NCBI GenBank assembly: GCA_001695595.3
Contig: MBPM02000035.1
Span: 62,001 to 126,000 of the forward strand
Reading direction: 5' to 3'
Length of the DNA: 64,000 bases
Source: Plasmopara viticola
Taxonomy: Eukaryota; Oomycota; Peronosporomycetes; Peronosporales; Peronosporaceae
Part shown: positions 11,400 through 23,100 of the stretch, in pieces
Layout of the letters: each line of letters starts with the position of its first letter
Position numbering within the stretch: the stretch's first letter is position 1
Translations under genes and position numbers: made by a program
Notes under the pieces: generated by a model
The model's database searches: none
Seen by the model: only the letters and a program-made list of their open reading frames with translations
Told to the model about the DNA's origin: nothing

Positions 11400-14300
11400 T
11401 CCCTAATCAGTTCAACAAAAGACAGCACCAGCTGGTGTGTAAAGCAGTATGTAGGGCATTAAAATAAATTTGATCACAGGGCAGAAATAAAGTTTTAAAG
11501 CTACGATGTTTTTTGTATTGGACCCAATATTGCGATGAAAATACACCGAAAAATTAATCTGCGTAAATTTGCTCATGAGTACAGTAAGAATAAGGTCAAT
11601 AAGGTACAAGGTGATTAAAGTCAATAGAATTTGGGTCGAGAGACGAGGCTCAAGCTTTTCCAACCATAGGGAGGTCGTCAGCACGACGAGACCATTATTA
11701 AGGTGCCCTTCATGTCACATTTTACCAAAACGTCCTTTGCGATCTTAATTTGATGCACCAATACACCCATCTTGCTTGATTTCAAGCCGAGGAAGCACTT
11801 CATGTCGAATGATTTGGTGAGTATCATTTTTGTTGATTTAAAGAGTTTGTCATTGTTCATGTGACCTAGATTGACGAAAAGACACAACGAACCATACATA
11901 CATTTGTCATTCCATTTGATGTTGATGCAGTAATCAAGCTCAAACGTGAGCTCCAGTGTGAACTTGTCGATGGTCTAGCGTAGACTATTTGCAATCGTAG
12001 AACAAGCACTTGCGATGTAAGATTATATTCGGACCATATCAACAATTGTGTCTGTATTGTATTCAGAATTGACATTTTATATTTGGCGCAGCGTAAAGTC
12101 TCTCTAGGACTCAAGAGTAAAAAAAATCTGATCAAAGTCAAACTGGCTACTGGCGCAAAATTTTTGACGCTGTACTTCGGCAAATATTCCTAGCCATGAG
12201 TCGCGCTTTGGACCGCTTGATCTTTCTCGCTTGATTATCCTTGATCCAAGACACCCACCGACAACTGGTTGCTCTTTGACCCAAATAGGATGGAAGCAGT
12301 GACTAGTTGCTTTACTAAATTTCATACGCGTGATAAATTTTCCGGCTAACTTTCTAAGAAAATCGCTTTTAAGTCTCAGGCATCTCATTGGAATATTGGA
12401 ACCAACTTTGCAATTCTATTCTTAAAGCTTTTACTGGTCTTTTCAGCCTATGCGACCGCTGGTGTCTTTTGCTTGAAAAATCTTTGGAATGGAAGTCGAA
12501 TGCAGTGCCTCTGTCTTCTTGTCAGGCGGCGTCTATTAATGGCTTACGTCTTCATTGTCTTTGATGCCGTGTTGATTTTCGATGTAGCTATCATCTCTTA
12601 CGATCAAAGACGTCAGGTATAGCCGTGCGTCACGGTCTACCAGCACGGCATTGCTTTTCATCTCTTGAAAGCGATACGCTTTCTCGGGATCTGGGCTCCC
12701 ACAAAAACGACGTTTAACTGCACAAACGTCTAGCTCGATGCGTTATCGCTACATAATTGTTACATGCAAATGGAGCCAAACGTCTTCATGTTTGCCAGCA
12801 ACATTTTCAAATTTGCTGCAGTGACTGGTAATGGCTCACGGCATGTGAGAAGCAACAATTGCACAGGAATGTACCTGTCATTAACGCTTCACCCTGGTAC
12901 GACTTGGCCAGACCAGCATGTTCCAATATGCAGTGCGCCCTTCCTAACCAACCCGCTTCAAGACCCCCTACAGATACAGTGCGCACGAAGTTGTAAGCGT
13001 CTACACGATACTGCGACACTTGAAATTCTTGGTCACCTCCAAACGTAAATCCGCCGCCGTTGTCACTTTAGATATCTTGACGTTTTCTGGTCTGAATTAT
13101 CGTTAGCGCGAGAGCTCAGTGGAATTGGTGGCTGCCTCCGACTTGTTTACTATACCCCACAGAATTTCGAGTACTCGGCGACGAACGCGACAAATTTGCG
13201 CTTGCCACTAAGGTCTAAAAACTGCATAAGATACATATGCTATTTTGAGTAGTCTCTTGCAGGTGTCTGACGTGATTTAAAGAGAATTTCACAATACTAA
13301 TCTGTGCCTGGCTACCAATCATCACATAGCTCCCACTGACTGACCGTCGCTTATTTAAAATCAACGTTGTGTCTCTTCTCGACGACATAGCCGATGCGGC
13401 CTTCCAGGAATACAAAGTGGTCTCCATGGTAAAACAACAAACTTATAATGTCGGCCTCGTCAGAGCTGACAGAGCTTAAGAAGTCCTTGCGTTCGCGAGC
13501 ACCAAGCTTCCTGCGACCACATATTACTTTGGCAATTCCGTCGTCGCGCTCGAAAGTGACCGTATTGGGATTTTTTGTACAAAAGAGAATAGATTGCGGA
13601 AGAAGTCTACTGTCAAAAGCACAGCTTTCTCAGTTCCACGTTGTACCCACCACTTGAGCCATGATGTCGTGCGTAAGGTGCATGTCCACTGGTAAGATTA
13701 TCTAGTAATTCTTCATGAACTCTTCCGAGTACGTCATATGCTACGTCACACCTGAATTGACCAGCCACACTCAAATCAACTTGGCAGCATTTGCAAAAGA
13801 GAAATCACTAGGACATTCACGCGATGCTAGCATGCTGCGGCCTCCACCACCCTAGAGTTCCGAGAAATCGCACAGGACCCTAAGCGATTTAATGTCTAAG
13901 TTCTCTGCAACACTCATGACCTTCAAGTGTGCTTGTTTGCTCATGTGTTTGTTGTCTCGCATCGTGAGGCCTTAGCCGAACGCGGCTCCATTGCCGCTCT
14001 GCTCCATGCATTTTATCTCTTCACCAAATAGACCTGTGTCATAAATTTATATGTCAGCGTTCGAAAGCGACTCTAGCGTCGTGATGAGGAGCCGTACGAC
14101 CTGCACGGACTTTGAAGATGTCGTCTTTTCGCCCACCGCTTTCAGCTGTCAGCCACCGCCTTATTGTTTTTATGTGCTTCAGCACACGATTGCCGTCCTT
14201 CTTCACAGTAGTGAAAGATTGCCGACGAAGAGAGAGCTAACTTGTCAGGCTCCTCCTTGACCATGCCCCTTGGCCGAGCTGACCAGCGGTAGATGCAAAC

Positions 14301-14470
14301 TTTCCATTGCCAGACAGATGATCGCTAGCACTTTGCGTGTCTTTGTATTAAACGTCGCCTCGTTCTCTGATGAAATGCTTAAGCTTCGACCTTTCACACA
14401 CACTCAAGTCGCATTTTACTGGCACTGTTTGCATCTTACATTTCCAGGTTTAAAGTAAGTGCCGACGAAT
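11400..14470 (-). mobile_element. Ty1/copia LTR retrotransposon, decayed, antisense
   Basis: Reading the minus strand from 14470 down, all domains appear in copia order, though frames are broken by stops and shifts. Gag at ~14400-14050 (LAIICLAMESLHLPLV, then ITTLESLSNA). Protease at ~13770-13720 (VNSGVT, stop, HMTYSEEF, the D/N-SG-x-x-HMT active-site block with the catalytic Asp read as Asn). Integrase at ~13070-12850 (DNGGGFTF and CILEHAGLAKSYQGEA). Reverse transcriptase at ~12180-11700 (FAPVASLTLIRFFL; SFDMKCFLGLKSSKMGVL). RNase H/C-terminal region at ~11640-11420 is poorly preserved. LTRs were not recognised. It is certainly inactive. It abuts the upstream side of the ABCF gene. Confidence 0.85.
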
Positions 14471-14776
14471 GTGTTCGCGTATTAAAAATTCTAATCGTAG
14501 CGAAAGCGGTGTCAAAGGCAAACGCAGCGTCTGCCCAGCTCGAGTTCATAATTGGTTGAATTAGGTCATTTGAGCAGTAGATTGCGAAATGTAAAGTATT
14601 TCCCTGAAGGCTCTTACCTATCGAACCGATATCATACCGGTAGACCTTTTATAAGGCGAAATCGATTCCGTTGGTATACCAAAGGTGGGAATGCGATACC
14701 GGTACCAATACCATTTCGAGTGTACTGGAATGACTGCATCATTGAGCAAAACTCGGCGCATTTTCAAAGGTGCGTG

Positions 14777-16945
14777 ATGGAGCGAGTCGTAACGCAAGTC
14801 CTCTCGACCACTCTACGCGGACTAGACGAAGAAATTCTTCTTTATATCAGTGGTGCCTTAGCTGGACAATTGACCGATGAGGTTCCTTCCGATGCTGTAG
14901 CCTTAGAAGGGCTTCTTGCCCAGAGCGTGGCTCCGTTCCTGCTGAGTTCGAGCTTCTGTGAGGATGAAGCGGCTGCTGTCAAGATTTGCGCGTCACTGGC
15001 TGCTAAGCTGCTTAATTGTCCGGAGATCAAAGTGAACGCATGGCATCAGGATGAAGTTCGCGTGTTGGAGAACACGCAGAGCATCGAAGAGCAGGCTCGT
15101 AACGATGAGGGCGCGGCCGACGCGGAGCAGCTGATGGACCGTATGTGGGGCTTTGACAAAATTCGTAAGACAACAAATGATGAATTAGAGGCGCAGCAGT
15201 CTGCACTTTCAGCTCGCCAAGTGCGTAAGCAGATCAAATTAGAGCAACTTACGGCCGAGCATGACGACGAGCAGGCCGAACTTGACCGCGAGTGGGAAGA
15301 TGCGCGCTTCTTGCCTGATATTACGCAAGACAACGGAGAGCGCGATATTCACGTGCCGAGACTGACCATCCACTTCAAGGGAAAGACGCTTTTGTCCGAC
15401 ACGGCACTCAAGATTGTGGCTGGTCGTCGATATGGACTCGTAGGCAAGAATGGAGCCGGAAAGACCACGTTGCTGAGGTACATTTCGCACTATGAACTCG
15501 AAGGATTTCCACGACATATTCGTATTCAGTTGGTGGAGCAGGAGTCGGCCTCTAAATTAAGCAAGGATGACCGCAGTGTTTTGGAGGTTGTCCTTGCTGC
15601 AGATTACGAACGCACCATGTTGTTGCAAGAGGAAAAGGAGCTTACAGCCGAAGAAGCCACGCAGGTAGTCGACAACAGCGTGCGTCTAAAAGAGATTTAT
15701 GACCGGCTGCAGAATATTGACTCAGATACGGCCGAATCACGCGCGCGTACGATTTTAAATGGCCTTCAATTTCCTGATCGCGTCGTTGACGGACCCGCCA
15801 AGGCGCTGTCTGGTGGTTGGCGGATGCGTACAGCACTGGCCGGTGCGCTGTTTATGGCGCCAGACCTGCTGCTACTCGATGAGCCAACGAACCACTTGGA
15901 TCTCGAAGCTGTGATCTGGCTAGAGCACTATTTGGAAAAGTACGAGAAGCAGATGATTGTGGTATCCCACGACCGAAACTTTTTAAATGCCGTCACCACT
16001 GACATCATATACTTGACAAGCCAAAAGCTCACGTACTACAAAGGCGACTACAACACGTTTGAACACACGATTAAAGAAAATCTGCGTCAGCAGCGAAAGG
16101 CTTACGACGCACAACAAATGAAAATTCAACACATGCAGGAGTTTATTGAGCGTTTTCGAGCCAATGCAAAGAAGGCTCCGCTGGTGCAGTCACGTGTTAA
16201 GGCGCTGGACAAGATTTTACGCAACGAGCTTATTGATGAGCCAGAAGACGAGCACGCATTTCGAATGCATTTTCCGCCACCGGAACCACTTGGTCGACCT
16301 ATCATTGCTGTTGAAGACGTTGGTTTTCGGTACTCACCAGAGTCGCCCTTATTGTTTAAGGATGTGCATATGGGTGTAGACATGGCGAGTCGTATTGGCA
16401 TTCTTGGTGTTAATGGTTCCGGCAAATCGACACTGATCAACATTATGATTGGTAAGCTTCGTGCCAGCATTGGGTCCGTGACGATGAACCCGCGCCTACG
16501 CGTGGCCACGTTTACGCAGCACCATGTCGATTCGTTGGATTTATCCAAGTCGGCAGTGCAAAATATGAAGGAGATGTTTCCTGGTCACGAACCAGACGAA
16601 TTCCGCTCGCACCTTGGCCGATTTAACCTGTCGGGTGAGCTGGCAATTAAGCCAACGCGCACACTGTCGGGTGGTCAGAAATCTCGTGTTGGCTTTGCGC
16701 TTATGACGTGGCGTCTCCCGCATGTTGTGGTGCTTGATGAGCCGACGAACCACTTGGATATGGAGACGATCGACGCACTGATTGACGCTCTACGCGAGTA
16801 CAAGGGCGGCGTAGTAATTGTATCCCATGACCAGCACTTTGTGCAGAGTGTATGTGAAGAGTTGTGGGTAGTGGGTGAACAACACGTATCTCGCTTTCGC
16901 GGCTCGATGAGTGAATACAAGAATCGCGTTCTTGCCAAAAAATGA
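14777..16945 (+). CDS. ABCF-type ATPase, ABCF3/GCN20-like (722 aa)
   Basis: Soluble twin-cassette ABC protein without transmembrane segments. The frame is open further upstream, but the first ATG that gives a normal family start is at 14777 (MERVVTQVLS). Domains: N-terminal helical region of ABCF3/Gcn20 type (~1-180, including MWGFDKIRK); ABC1 with Walker A GKNGAGKTT (~223-231), signature LSGGWRMR (~344) and Walker B LLLLDEPTNHLD (~366-377); linker; ABC2 with Walker A GVNGSGKST (~544-552), signature LSGGQKSR (~630) and Walker B VVLDEPTNHLD (~650). All ATP-binding motifs are intact. 722 aa fits human ABCF3 and yeast Gcn20. In those organisms the proteins act on ribosomes, with Gcn20 working with Gcn1 to activate the eIF2alpha kinase Gcn2; a role in translation control is inferred. 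No introns. Confidence is very high for ABCF and moderate for the ABCF3 subtype. Confidence 0.93.
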   Translation: MERVVTQVLSTTLRGLDEEILLYISGALAGQLTDEVPSDAVALEGLLAQSVAPFLLSSSFCEDEAAAVKICASLAAKLLNCPEIKVNAWHQDEVRVLENTQSIEEQARNDEGAADAEQLMDRMWGFDKIRKTTNDELEAQQSALSARQVRKQIKLEQLTAEHDDEQAELDREWEDARFLPDITQDNGERDIHVPRLTIHFKGKTLLSDTALKIVAGRRYGLVGKNGAGKTTLLRYISHYELEGFPRHIRIQLVEQESASKLSKDDRSVLEVVLAADYERTMLLQEEKELTAEEATQVVDNSVRLKEIYDRLQNIDSDTAESRARTILNGLQFPDRVVDGPAKALSGGWRMRTALAGALFMAPDLLLLDEPTNHLDLEAVIWLEHYLEKYEKQMIVVSHDRNFLNAVTTDIIYLTSQKLTYYKGDYNTFEHTIKENLRQQRKAYDAQQMKIQHMQEFIERFRANAKKAPLVQSRVKALDKILRNELIDEPEDEHAFRMHFPPPEPLGRPIIAVEDVGFRYSPESPLLFKDVHMGVDMASRIGILGVNGSGKSTLINIMIGKLRASIGSVTMNPRLRVATFTQHHVDSLDLSKSAVQNMKEMFPGHEPDEFRSHLGRFNLSGELAIKPTRTLSGGQKSRVGFALMTWRLPHVVVLDEPTNHLDMETIDALIDALREYKGGVVIVSHDQHFVQSVCEELWVVGEQHVSRFRGSMSEYKNRVLAKK

Positions 16946-17237
16946 GTACAACATAGGCCTATGTGCTCTCGTAGGATTTCACGCTGGTGATTAAGATCAG
17001 CTCCGAGGTTAGATCAATTAGACAATATTAAAATGGGCTTCTCGCGTCTTTCAAGCAGCTAAGTACGGTTCGTTTACCACCTAGTCCAGTGTGACAGATT
17101 ATGCCGTTGCGCAAAGATTGAATACTTCTTAAGCGTTGCAATGATATAGGTAGAGTCCGCGCGTTTCTTATCACTACTACACGAACATGTAAGCCAGCAA
17201 TAAATAGAACGAACAATGCTTAGCCTTAACTTGCTCT

Positions 17238-20033
17238 TCATCCTGCTAACTTTGGAAGTGATAGAGGTGGCACCAGACGCGGTGACATACCGCACTCTCG
17301 ACTGTCATTTTCAACAGCAGGTAAAATGTTATGTGAGCTGCTGACTTCCAATCCATTGCTTAAGTGTGGTGACGCACTATTGACATGTTTTGTTGACAAT
17401 GATACATGCGCGGTAGATCCGGGTGGCGAAAGGCACATTGGCGATAAAGCATTCGCAGAAATGTCGGTACTCACACTTTTGCTTCTATAAACGCTACTTT
17501 TGAAGTGGCTGCTAGCTTTAGATTTGTCGTGACCCATAAATGCTTGCACCAAGTCCACACCGTAGATTTCTTCCAGCATGTTGTCGTATTTGAAGCCCAA
17601 CACGCCATTTTTAGGGTGAGCAGCGGCAATGTTGTTACAATTGTTAGCGCTGGCTGACGCATCAGTGAATTTCGCTTTTCGACGCTGATTTTGCATTTTG
17701 AATCGCCGCGATGCAGCATGTAGCCAATCTGTATCATGATTTTCAGAGAAATCAACGACCAGGAGAGCGTCTAGAGACGAAGTTTCTACCATTTTACGGC
17801 TTTTAGCACCTACGCAACCGGCATAAACCTCAATCTTTCCATCGTTGGTAACCGTAACACTTTTCACCTTCGTCACCTTAGGACTGGTGTTCTTGTCGAA
17901 TATAAGCGTCTCAAGTCCTTCAGCCACAAGACGGATCGCATCGAGCGAAATGCAGTTTTGACGTAAATCGAATTCTCGTAATGTGCATTCAGGATGGGAC
18001 GCAGCATTTAGCATCGTATTTTTTAAAAACACGAGTAATGAACCCATTCCTTCTCTTGTGAGGCGATTAAAACGGAGGTCAACACGTCGCAGTCTACTTT
18101 TTACGCCTTCACTATCAAGCATACTTAATATTGGCGGTAGGTCATCGTCTAGAAGCCAACATCCTCGCAAATCCAAGTTGTCTGGAAAAGGCCACATGAC
18201 ACCCCTTGAATAACAAGCCGTTGTGGCCTTGCCCAGCATGTCCATGTATTTCATCACAACTTTCGACTTGGCACTCTGTACGACGTGAAATTCTTTTACT
18301 AAATCTGTAAACCTTCTCGCAAGTCGTTGATTCTTGTCTTGACTTTGCCTCTCTTGGTCCGCACATTCTTGAATAGTGCTCTCGATTTGCTGGCGAAGTG
18401 CCTTAAGCTGATTCTTCGCCTTTGCCGTTTCTACTTCTACTGCTGCTCGTATTTGTGACTCACGCGTGACCTCTTTTACCAAAGCCTCTATTCGTCCCTT
18501 TTGTTCAAAATTGAGAGCTTTTTGCGCATTTAAAAGTTGTTCAGTGCCTTGGGACTTCACTTTTTGCTGCTTGGCTTGCACAAGTTTCTCGTTCAGCTGC
18601 GCCTCCATTCCCTCATGTTGATTTTGTAAGTCCGAAAATTCACGCTTGACTTCTGCCAACATTTTGCTAAGTTTATCAGTTCGCTCATCCGCATTTGCCC
18701 TTTGCATTGCCAGCTCCGTCTCGAGATTTCTTTTCCACTCAAAAGAGTCTTGCAGCACTCGTTCAAGCTCTCGCATTCGGCACTGACAAGCCAACAACTG
18801 CTCTTCAGCGCATTCGCGACAAACGGTTGTCTCATGCAGTCGAGCCTCGACATCCAGTAATTTATGCGTAAGCTCGTATTGTTTATTGCGTCGCATGACG
18901 AGTTCACTTTGAAGTTTGTCAATCTCCATCTGATACTTTAGGAACGACGACGATACTTCTTCTTGCGTCACTTTTCGCTCGCGACGAACTTTTTCCTGTA
19001 AGGCACTCACCACTAATTTCGTTTTCTCTGCTTGTTTGGTTTGAAGCAGAACTTCCACTTCATTATCGGCTGAGTGCACAATGTGCTCACGAAGTGAACT
19101 CCGCAGCTTTTCACACTCCCGTTCACGGCAATCAAGACGTGCTTTCAGCTCTTCTGTTTTTCGTTCTTGAGCTTCCAGAGCCTGAAGCAATTTGTCGTTT
19201 TGTGTTGTCACGATTTCCATCGCTTTTTCACGTTCTTCGGCCAGACTGCGCCCAGTTTGGAGGGCATCAACTTTAGCCTCCAAGCGTAAGTTCCTTTGTT
19301 GCTGTCGCACCAAGTCGTTTTCCTTCAAAATGACGTTTCTTTGCAATTGCTCTAGAGCAGATTTTTGGTCGTCTAGCTGCACGCGTAGTTGATCATTCTG
19401 GCCCGAGAGCAGCCATACTTCGCGCGTCTTGGTCTCTATCGCTTCATCACGTAGTCGAATCAACTGATTTTCTCGAAAGCTCCGAGGAGATAGGCACGCA
19501 TCTACTTTCTCCGGTTGCAAGTCCTCGACATTCTTTTCAAGTCGACAAATTATCCCTTGTTTTCGATTTAACTCCTTCGTCAGATCCTTTTCATTATCTT
19601 TAGCTGCAGTAAGTTCACCATTTTTTTGGATTATTAATTTCTCTCTCGCGTCCAGCGCTGCACACACCATAGCAAAGTCCTCTTCATCCTTTTTTATCTG
19701 TTCACGAAGCTCATTCATCTGAGTGTTGAGCTCCTCCATACCCAGCTCTAGTGTTTGAGTTTCAATTACTTTTGCATCAAATTTCAAAGTCAACACTTTG
19801 ATTTGCTCGAGCAGTTCGTTGACATACTCAGTCTTTCGGGTCAGCAATATCTCCTTTGCATTGATTTCGGCAGCCTGTTTTTCAGTGAGCAGCTTAAAAG
19901 CTTGCGCAGAGTCATCCAAATCCACAACTGTCTGCTTTAGTTGCTGAATACGAGCTTGAGCTGCATCTAAATCGCACAGATCTATGTCTTGCTCATCATC
20001 TAATATGTTTGATGCGACTGGATCATCCGCCAT
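17238..20033 (-). CDS. Coiled-coil protein with C-terminal leucine-rich repeats (931 aa)
   Basis: Single exon; ATG at 20033 (MADDPVASNIL), stop at 17240-17238. Residues ~20-610 are almost continuous heptad-rich coiled coil full of E/K/Q/L. Residues ~640-730 hold at least three leucine-rich repeats of the ribonuclease-inhibitor type: NLDLRGCWLLDDDLPPIL, RLRRVDLRFNRLTREGM and LREFDLRQNCISLDAIRL. The remaining ~200 residues are Ser/Asn-rich and probably disordered, with LVVDFSENHD and a Pro-rich end. There is no signal peptide or membrane helix. This architecture is common in cytoskeletal, centrosomal and ciliary scaffolds, but I cannot name an orthologue. It is divergent from the secreted Kelch protein with only 113 bp between the start codons, so the two probably share a promoter region. 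Confidence 0.85.
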   Translation of the reverse strand: MADDPVASNILDDEQDIDLCDLDAAQARIQQLKQTVVDLDDSAQAFKLLTEKQAAEINAKEILLTRKTEYVNELLEQIKVLTLKFDAKVIETQTLELGMEELNTQMNELREQIKKDEEDFAMVCAALDAREKLIIQKNGELTAAKDNEKDLTKELNRKQGIICRLEKNVEDLQPEKVDACLSPRSFRENQLIRLRDEAIETKTREVWLLSGQNDQLRVQLDDQKSALEQLQRNVILKENDLVRQQQRNLRLEAKVDALQTGRSLAEEREKAMEIVTTQNDKLLQALEAQERKTEELKARLDCRERECEKLRSSLREHIVHSADNEVEVLLQTKQAEKTKLVVSALQEKVRRERKVTQEEVSSSFLKYQMEIDKLQSELVMRRNKQYELTHKLLDVEARLHETTVCRECAEEQLLACQCRMRELERVLQDSFEWKRNLETELAMQRANADERTDKLSKMLAEVKREFSDLQNQHEGMEAQLNEKLVQAKQQKVKSQGTEQLLNAQKALNFEQKGRIEALVKEVTRESQIRAAVEVETAKAKNQLKALRQQIESTIQECADQERQSQDKNQRLARRFTDLVKEFHVVQSAKSKVVMKYMDMLGKATTACYSRGVMWPFPDNLDLRGCWLLDDDLPPILSMLDSEGVKSRLRRVDLRFNRLTREGMGSLLVFLKNTMLNAASHPECTLREFDLRQNCISLDAIRLVAEGLETLIFDKNTSPKVTKVKSVTVTNDGKIEVYAGCVGAKSRKMVETSSLDALLVVDFSENHDTDWLHAASRRFKMQNQRRKAKFTDASASANNCNNIAAAHPKNGVLGFKYDNMLEEIYGVDLVQAFMGHDKSKASSHFKSSVYRSKSVSTDISANALSPMCLSPPGSTAHVSLSTKHVNSASPHLSNGLEVSSSHNILPAVENDSRECGMSPRLVPPLSLPKLAG

Positions 20034-20146
20034 AAATCGTCAAATTAAGCCACCGGTCGGTTTGCGTTTGATTGTAAAATATCTCAACCAACCGTCGCGC
20101 TAACGACAAGTTACCCCTTGTGATTTTTGCAGCTGATGCTTGCAAC

Positions 20147-23100
20147 ATGGCGTGGTTCAGATTTATTACAGTAGTAACCCAGCTTTTTCCAATCCTTAAT
20201 TCGGTGCCATCATGTGCATTCGTGGTGTCGGAGGCCAACTGTTCTACCGCAGAAGAGGCGCAGAACGCTTCAGTGTCGCTCACTTGGGAGTTGATAGACG
20301 GAAATGTCACCTACACGAGAATTTCCCATTCCAGTGAAGTGTTGCTCGCAACAGCGCCCTCTTCGTCAGATCGGCTGCTGATTATTGGAGGTATCGAGTA
20401 CGAGTCGGCTCAGCCTGTGGTTGACAGCCCACTACTTGTCTACAGCATCTCTACGAATGTGTTTTTAAAGCCCCAGGAACAAATTCTTTCGGCTGTCTCG
20501 GCATCGTACCAGTCCTCACTAACTGAAAACGTATTCACATCTCCAGCAAGTCGAGCGGAGCACGCGTCCTTTGTAAACCAAGACGGCACTGTGTTTATCT
20601 TTGGTGGGCGAAGTCGAGGATTTGTTAACGATACGTGGCGAGGGTGTGTCGACCCGAGCTCCAGTAATGTGCTTTGGGATGAATTAGTAACCAATTCAGA
20701 TGTTGAGACCATCGAAGCGACTCCTCTTCCCCGAATTGGTCACTCTTTTACTAAAGTGTTTGAAAACAGCACTACAATCGGGGCTCTGGTGTTTGGCGGA
20801 TTGTCGGAAAACTACATCGAGCTAAGTGGATCGCATCTGGCCTTCATTGCCAAAGCTTCTTCCTCGACAGTTTATTGCACGGATCGCGGACCGAAACTTA
20901 CGTGGCGAATGCTTATCGTAAATCCGCTGACAGACAATGGCACCATTCCATCGGCTCGAGCTTTCCATACTGCTATGACAACGTCGAAGCTCTTTACATC
21001 TACGAAGCTCGCCTGTGTCATTGTCCACGGAGGTAAAAATGCCGTAGAAGGAGTCATTTTTAATGAGCTTTGGCAAATGTGTCCTCCATCGAATCCTCCC
21101 ATGTCGGTGCCCGTAGAAAGAATGAGCTACACGTGGGAACTACTGACTGAGATCGGCACGACGCCAGGTGCTCGATACGGAGCGAGTCTCACGTTTGTTG
21201 AAGAAGGAAAGCTCGCTCTTGCTGGAGGTTCCTACACATTTCCGAGTGATTTCCTTAGCGATACGTGGGAGCTTGATGTCAATGCGACGCAGTGGATTCG
21301 TCTCTCGTTTACGGAAAATTACACTCCGCCACGTCGAGGCCACACGTTGTCCTTCTTTTCGACAACCAGGCAATTATTTCTTGTTGGTGGTAGAGACCGC
21401 TACGCTGCCGTAGACGGGATTATGCAAGTCGCGAAGTATGGTGCTCCATATTGTGTTGCTGGCCTTAATATTATTTTCTGTGCTACCACTGAAAAGTACG
21501 TTTGCATCTCGTGTCCTGCAGGGTCCTACTTGGAAAGTGGGTCGCGCAAGTGTGAACTTTGTCCACCAGGGACTTTGTCGTCGGCAGGGTCCGCAAAGTG
21601 CATGAAGTGCCCAGCTGGAACATTTAGCTCGGAAGTCGGCAAAAATAATAGTCTTCCATGCACCCCGTGTCCTGTAGGAACATTTTCTCAATTCCTTGGC
21701 GCGGTGTCAGAAACTACATGCAGTGCTTGTGCAGCCGGCTTCTACGCCGTTTCATCTGGATCTGCGTCATGCTCTAAATGCGCAGCTGGATCATATTCAG
21801 ACACTGGAGCTTCGATGTGTATGGCGTGCCCTCGAGGCAAATATAGTACAGAAGGAGCTGGAACTTGCAGCGAGTGCACCGCCGGCACGTATGGTCCCAC
21901 TACAGGATTACGTGCGTGTTTTTCGTGCCCACGAGGATTTTACAGCAACGCTGGCGCTGTCACTTGCTCAGCTTGCTCACTTAACACGTACAGCTCGTTC
22001 ATCGGTGCATCAGCTTTAGATTGTCAGACGTGTCCGTCTTACTCGTTCACGGTGTCCAGCGGTCAAAGTGCTTGTAATTTTTGTCCTCTAGGCTCCTCAT
22101 GGACTGGCAGTACGTGCCAGTTGTGCAGTGGAGGCAATTATGCGTCAGCTGCTACCAATGGAGCATGCCTTCCATGCCCCAAAGGGTATCACACCTCAGA
22201 GAATGGTTCAATCTATTGCCAAAGGTGTCCAGTTGGACAATTTACAAGTACCGTTGCGGCTACGAGCGCAAGTGATTGTCAACTTTGTACCAATGGGTCA
22301 TCGCACGATGGCGAATCTTGTCTAGCTTGCAATTTGGGCACTACTCCTGAGCCAAGTGGACACTGCTCACCGTGTGCTCCTGGATGCTATGGTTCCAATG
22401 AATTGATTCAAAGTTATTCCGTCGACTCGACTCTTGGCTGTGCTTCTTGTCCAACAATGAGCTACAGCCCTAGACCCGGAGCCACCAGTTGCAGTGCTTG
22501 CAGCGACAATTCATACTCTATGGAAGGTTGGAGAAATTGTATTTCCTGTAACTCCACTCAACTATCTTCGGCTGGGTGTATTACTGGCAGGAATGGATTG
22601 TTGTGTTCGGGAAACGGAGAGTGTGCTTACGGAGGATGTTCGTGTAATGCTCGTTGGGTGGGCGGTGATTGTGGAGTGCCTGTTGATGATACCACCACAA
22701 CAGTTTCCGCAGCCGCGTTGTATTTCCTCAATGCGCCAATTGTGATTATAAATGCCTCGGCAACAACGCCAGCAAGCGATATTGAGATCAAAGTCGCTCG
22801 GTATGGAGACTTCAATTCACGGCTACAAGCAATCCTTTCTTGGAAATCCAGTAATTTTTCTACGAGCCCATTGTCACTTCCGACCACGCTTGACTTTGCT
22901 CCGGGTGTATCTCAAAAAACCGCTTATATCTCGATTGCGCAGCTTCTACCAATAAACGGCTGTCATTTCTTCACTATATCTCTAGAAGATGTTGCTGGAT
23001 CAACTACAAGCGCTGTATCAAACGGCTCGGACAACACTATAACTGTGTATGTTGACGACATGAATGGTGTGGGCGGTGGGGTGGCCGGAAAAGCTGTGAA

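Noticed and set aside
14552..14776. 75-codon N-terminal extension of the ABCF protein
   Set aside because: It begins with TTG, has no ATG, and lacks similarity to ABCF proteins; the ATG at 14777 gives the normal family length.
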